Below are positions 6,338 to 8,730 of a stretch of 8,730 bases of DNA, piece by piece; the stretch's first letter is position 1, and every line of letters starts with the position of its first letter. The notes beneath the pieces were generated by a model that made no database searches, was not told the origin of the DNA, and saw only the letters and a program-made list of their open reading frames with translations. The stretch is from Geminicoccaceae bacterium (GTDB taxonomy: Bacteria > Pseudomonadota > Alphaproteobacteria > Geminicoccales > Geminicoccaceae): positions 1-8,730 of the forward strand of contig JAGREZ010000560.1 of the NCBI GenBank assembly GCA_020446285.1, given 5' to 3'. Position numbers and translations under genes: made by a program.

Positions 6338-6757
6338 CTATCCGTCGGTTGTGGCGGCATCGCCGGAGGAGCTGCGGCGATCCGTTCCGGGCGTCTGGCC
6401 ACCGGCGCCCTCTGTCAAGGGAGAGGTCCCCGCCTTGTCCGCCGACGGCGCGGCAGTCGGCCGGCGTTCCTTGCCGGCGGACTTGCGGTCATCGAGATCG
6501 AAGCTGTCCTCGATGGCACTGGTCACGGTGTTCCGGAGCTTGCCGGGGCTCGCCTTCTCGACGGTCTTCTTGATCTCGTCGAGTTCCGCCTCCCGCGCCA
6601 TGTCGTCGAGCGAACGCTGGAAATCGCGCGCGAGTGCGCGTGCCTTGCCTGTCCATTTGCCAACGGAACGGGCGACTCGCGGAAGATCCTTGGGACCGAT
6701 GACGATGATGGCGACAAGCATGATGACCGCCATCTCGGACCAACCGAGATCGAACAT
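6338..6757 (-). CDS. tatB: Twin-arginine translocase subunit TatB
   Basis: TatB is the single-helix partner of TatC in the signal-peptide receptor complex. The 139-residue protein starts MFDLGWSEM with the conserved E8. It follows with a membrane helix (AVIMLVAIIVI), the hinge GPKDLP, and an amphipathic helix with RSVGKW and ARDFQ motifs typical of TatB. After residue 70 it becomes a disordered, charged tail rich in G, S, T and A, as in other alphaproteobacterial TatB. The start at 6757 is preferred over an in-frame start at 6781. It begins exactly at the family N-terminus and has GAGGAG seven to eight bases upstream, whereas the upstream eight residues (MKARGAPV) are not family sequence. Confidence 0.95.
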   Translation of the reverse strand: MFDLGWSEMAVIMLVAIIVIGPKDLPRVARSVGKWTGKARALARDFQRSLDDMAREAELDEIKKTVEKASPGKLRNTVTSAIEDSFDLDDRKSAGKERRPTAAPSADKAGTSPLTEGAGGQTPGTDRRSSSGDAATTDG

Positions 6758-6796
6758 GACCGGGGCTCCTCGGGCCTTCACGGCCCTTGTCGGGCG

Positions 6797-7018
6797 TCAG
6801 CTCTTGGCAGTTTCGTCCTTGACCCCGGCCTTCGGCGCCTCCGCCGAACGTTCGGCGGTGATCGACGCCTTGTCGTCGTCGTCATCGTCCTTCATGCCGG
6901 CCTTGAAACTCTTCACACCCTTGGCGACGTCGCCCATCACCTTCGGCAGCTTTCCAGCGCCGAACAGGATCAGGACGATCATCAGAATCAGCACAACCTG
7001 CCAGATACCGATGCTCAT
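6797..7018 (-). CDS. tatA: Twin-arginine translocase subunit TatA
   Basis: TatA is the small protein that assembles around TatBC to form the translocation site for folded cargo. The 73-residue protein has the short membrane helix (residues about 5-19, with Q7 near the usual polar position), the FGAGKLP hinge (19-25), and an amphipathic helix (26-41, GDVAKGVKSFKAGM). A highly charged tail follows. The tail starts with six aspartates in a row (44-49). E. coli TatA has a shorter acidic patch at the equivalent place. The ATG at 7018 follows GAGGGTG. Forty bases separate its stop from the tatB start. A 140-base gap to scpB probably contains a promoter or processing site. Confidence 0.95.
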   Translation of the reverse strand: MSIGIWQVVLILMIVLILFGAGKLPKVMGDVAKGVKSFKAGMKDDDDDDKASITAERSAEAPKAGVKDETAKS

Positions 7019-7107
7019 GGAGACACCCTCATTGTTTGACAGCTACCGAACCGGGCAACGACGGATACACCACCGTCATGCCCTTGCACGATACCGCGTA
7101 TGGGACG

Positions 7108-7145
7108 TTGCGCCGGAATGTGGCAAAAAACCGGCCCTGGCGCAA
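7108..7145. repeat. 7-bp inverted repeat in the scpB-tatA gap
   Basis: TTGCGCC (7108-7114) and GGCGCAA (7139-7145) form perfect arms around a 24-base spacer. The spacer has six consecutive A on the plus strand, which is UUUUUU in the scpB-tat transcript. It is the only clear structure in the 140-base gap 7019-7158. It could be a regulator site, or an RNA stem-loop between scpB and tatA. No convincing -35/-10 pair was found in the gap. Confidence 0.3.
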
Positions 7146-7158
7146 TCTCGCAAACGGA

Positions 7159-8037
7159 TCAACCGCTATCCCCGTGCAGCGGTTTGAACAGACCCGCACC
7201 CTCGAGCTCATCGAGGCGAGGCAGATCCTCCAGCGCGGCCAACGCGAAATGGTCGAGGAAATCCGGCGTCGTGCCCCACATCACCGGCCGGCCCGGCGCC
7301 TCCTTGCGTCCGCGCGGCGCCACCCAGCCCGCATCCACGAGCAGATCCAGCGTGCCGCTGGAAACGGGCACACCGCGTACCGCCTCGATCTCCGCGCGCG
7401 TAACCGGCTGCTGGTAGGCGATGATCGCCAGTGTCTCCAATGCCGCCCGCGACAGGCGCTTGGGCCGCTCCTCGCGCCGGGTCATCAGCGGCGCCACCTC
7501 CGGTGCGGTCCGAAAGGCCCAGCGCCGCTCGCTCCGCTCAAGCCGGATCCCGCGCTTCGAATAATCCTCCTGCAGGGACTCCAGCAGCGGCAGGATGGCG
7601 ACCGATGTACCGAGATGCGCCTGGATATCGCGCTCTTCAAGCGGTTCGTCGGACTGGAAGAGAAGCGCTTCCAGAACGAGCCTGGGATCGGTCCCGGTTT
7701 CAGCCCCGACATCATCGCCGCCGGCCTCCGCCATTTCCTCGTTGTCAGCCTCCGGTGCATCCTCGCGGTCGACGCCCTGTTCGCCGGCCTCGGCCCCACC
7801 GGACCCGGGCCGCCGGATCTCATCCGCCTCGCCCAGCGCGTATTCCTCGTTGTCATCCTCCGGCACCTTGTCCGCCTCGGGGAATTCCCCCTCGGAAGGG
7901 TCGATCTTCTTCGCCGCTTCAGCGCCCATTGCGATCTCCGCCGCCTTGCCACCGTTTCGTCCGAACCGGAAAACCCGCCCGATCCACGCGACCAGCGCCA
8001 ACCAGCATGCAAGCAACCATTTCGCCGTTCTTTTCAT
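7159..8037 (-). CDS. scpB: Segregation and condensation protein ScpB, with a long N-terminal extension
   Basis: ScpB is the winged-helix subunit that dimerises and binds ScpA to complete the SMC-ScpAB condensin for chromosome segregation. The family core begins near residue 117 (DPRLVLEALLFQSDEPL). It continues through the hallmark SRAALETLAIIAYQQPVTRAEIE (196-217) and ends with the usual DFL-H-FAL-LEDLP segment. Residues 1-116 are unusual: KRTAKWLLACWLALVAW at the start looks like a short membrane helix flanked by basic residues, followed by an acidic linker (about 37-115) with the related motifs EDDNEEYALGEADE and EADNEEMAEAGGDD. The start ATG at 8037 has GAGGCGG upstream. Alternatives are ATG at 7929 (with GGCGGAG six bases away) and ATG at 7734, which would give a normal 191-residue ScpB. 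The start is same-frame with the scpA stop, two codons downstream. Confidence 0.9.
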   Translation of the reverse strand: MKRTAKWLLACWLALVAWIGRVFRFGRNGGKAAEIAMGAEAAKKIDPSEGEFPEADKVPEDDNEEYALGEADEIRRPGSGGAEAGEQGVDREDAPEADNEEMAEAGGDDVGAETGTDPRLVLEALLFQSDEPLEERDIQAHLGTSVAILPLLESLQEDYSKRGIRLERSERRWAFRTAPEVAPLMTRREERPKRLSRAALETLAIIAYQQPVTRAEIEAVRGVPVSSGTLDLLVDAGWVAPRGRKEAPGRPVMWGTTPDFLDHFALAALEDLPRLDELEGAGLFKPLHGDSG

Positions 8038-8040
8038 GGT

Positions 8041-8730
8041 TCATGACCGCCTCTTGATCATGATGGGGCCGAAAGCCCGTTCCTGACGGATATCCACTTC
8101 CCCTCGCCGTGCCAGCTCGAGCCCGGCGATGAGCGAGGAAGCGATGGCCGAACGTGTGTGCACGCCCGGATCGAGCCTTTCGGGCAAAAAGGCCCGGATG
8201 TCGGCCCATTGCTGGCCCGTCAGCATTCTCGCCAGCCGCTCGAGCTGTTCCTCGACGCTGATCAGCTTGCGCTTCTGAATGACAAACCCGCCGCTTCTCT
8301 GTCGCGTCATGATGCGGCTGTAGGATGTGAGCAGATCGGCAAGCCGGGCGACATAGCGGTGGCGCACGGCGATGGCGACAGGCTCGGGCATACCCCGGGG
8401 CAGGCGCTCGCTGCCCAGTCCGGGCCTTCCCAGAAGCTCCTCGCCGGCCTTGCGCAGAGCGTCGAGGAGGCGCAGGCGTTCGGCGAGTTGCTCCGCCAAT
8501 TCCTCGGCATCGGGTTCCTCGCGTTCCTCCTTCGGCAGCAGAAGCTGGGACTTGAGGAAGGTGAGCCATGCCGCCATGACGAGATATTCGGCGGCGATGT
8601 CGAGCTGCAGATCGTGGGCCTTGCGCAGATAGCCGAGATATTGTTCGGCCAGCGCCAGCACCGAAATCTTCGCCAGATCGACCTTCTGCGAACGCGCCAG
8701 ATCGAGGAGCAGGTCGAGCGGCCCCTCGAA
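8041..8730 (-). CDS. scpA: Segregation and condensation protein ScpA (kleisin), N-terminus cut by window edge
   Basis: ScpA is the kleisin that bridges the heads of the SMC dimer and binds the ScpB dimer. 229 residues are visible. The sequence opens inside the family N-terminus with FEGPLDLLLDLARSQKVDL, so perhaps 20-35 residues are missing beyond the right edge. The N-terminal SMC-contact helices (EQYLGYLRKAHDLQLDIAAEYLVMAAWL, in part) are followed by KSQLLLP, a charged linker, and the C-terminal winged helix ending EVDIRQERAFGPIMIKRRS. The stop TGA is at 8043-8041, one codon before the scpB ATG. The frame continues directly to the window end without interruption. In related genomes nagZ often lies upstream. 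Confidence 0.95.
   Translation of the reverse strand, partial: FEGPLDLLLDLARSQKVDLAKISVLALAEQYLGYLRKAHDLQLDIAAEYLVMAAWLTFLKSQLLLPKEEREEPDAEELAEQLAERLRLLDALRKAGEELLGRPGLGSERLPRGMPEPVAIAVRHRYVARLADLLTSYSRIMTRQRSGGFVIQKRKLISVEEQLERLARMLTGQQWADIRAFLPERLDPGVHTRSAIASSLIAGLELARRGEVDIRQERAFGPIMIKRRS

Noticed and set aside
5840..7039. A 399-codon plus-strand open frame across tatC, tatB and tatA
   Set aside because: It lies opposite three clearly recognised genes, has a D/E/H/R-rich composition typical of antisense shadows in GC-rich DNA, and resembles no family.
7029..7211. A 60-codon minus-strand frame between scpB and tatA
   Set aside because: Its first part is out-of-frame scpB and the rest has no family features; the gap is better read as regulatory.
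7036..8046. A 336-codon plus-strand frame opposite scpB
   Set aside because: It is antisense to a conserved gene, arginine/proline-rich, and starts in the gap without a ribosome site.
1..8730. CRISPR arrays, tRNA or rRNA genes, insertion sequences, phage or defence genes
   Set aside because: No regularly spaced repeats, tRNA-like cloverleaf, transposase or integrase frame, or terminal repeats were seen on reading both strands.

Overview
The window looks like chromosomal DNA from a high-GC alphaproteobacterium, probably Hyphomicrobiales-like. The pointers are the gene order scpA-scpB-tatA-tatB-tatC, which is typical of that class, a DUF6460-type small membrane protein, and a GloA with the C-terminal tail common in alphaproteobacteria. 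No genus can be named from the sequence alone.

Left part (1-2885, minus strand): a tripartite tricarboxylate transporter (TTT) operon in the order tctC-tctB-tctA. tctA is cut by the left edge. TctC is the periplasmic binding protein, and TctB and TctA are the small and large membrane subunits. The ligand cannot be read from the sequence. TctC begins with a twin-arginine-type signal peptide.

Middle (2886-5450, plus strand): an AT-rich divergent intergenic region carries a 9-bp inverted repeat and candidate promoters. It is followed by a small two-helix membrane protein (DUF6460-like), an MFS transporter resembling the fosmidomycin-resistance (FSR) family, and gloA (glyoxalase I). gloA is closed by a strong intrinsic terminator at 5421-5450.

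Right part (5501-8730, minus strand): a housekeeping cluster transcribed scpA (cut by the right edge), scpB, tatA, tatB, tatC. ScpA and ScpB are the kleisin and winged-helix partners of SMC in chromosome segregation. TatABC is the twin-arginine translocase, which exports folded proteins and probably handles TctC. tatC converges on gloA.

The gene content is ordinary and no clearly new system was found. The points most worth a second look are a possible N-terminal membrane anchor plus acidic linker on ScpB, two gene junctions (tctB/tctA and scpA/scpB) in which the two genes share one reading frame across a single TGA, the inverted repeat upstream of tctC, and a six-aspartate run in TatA.
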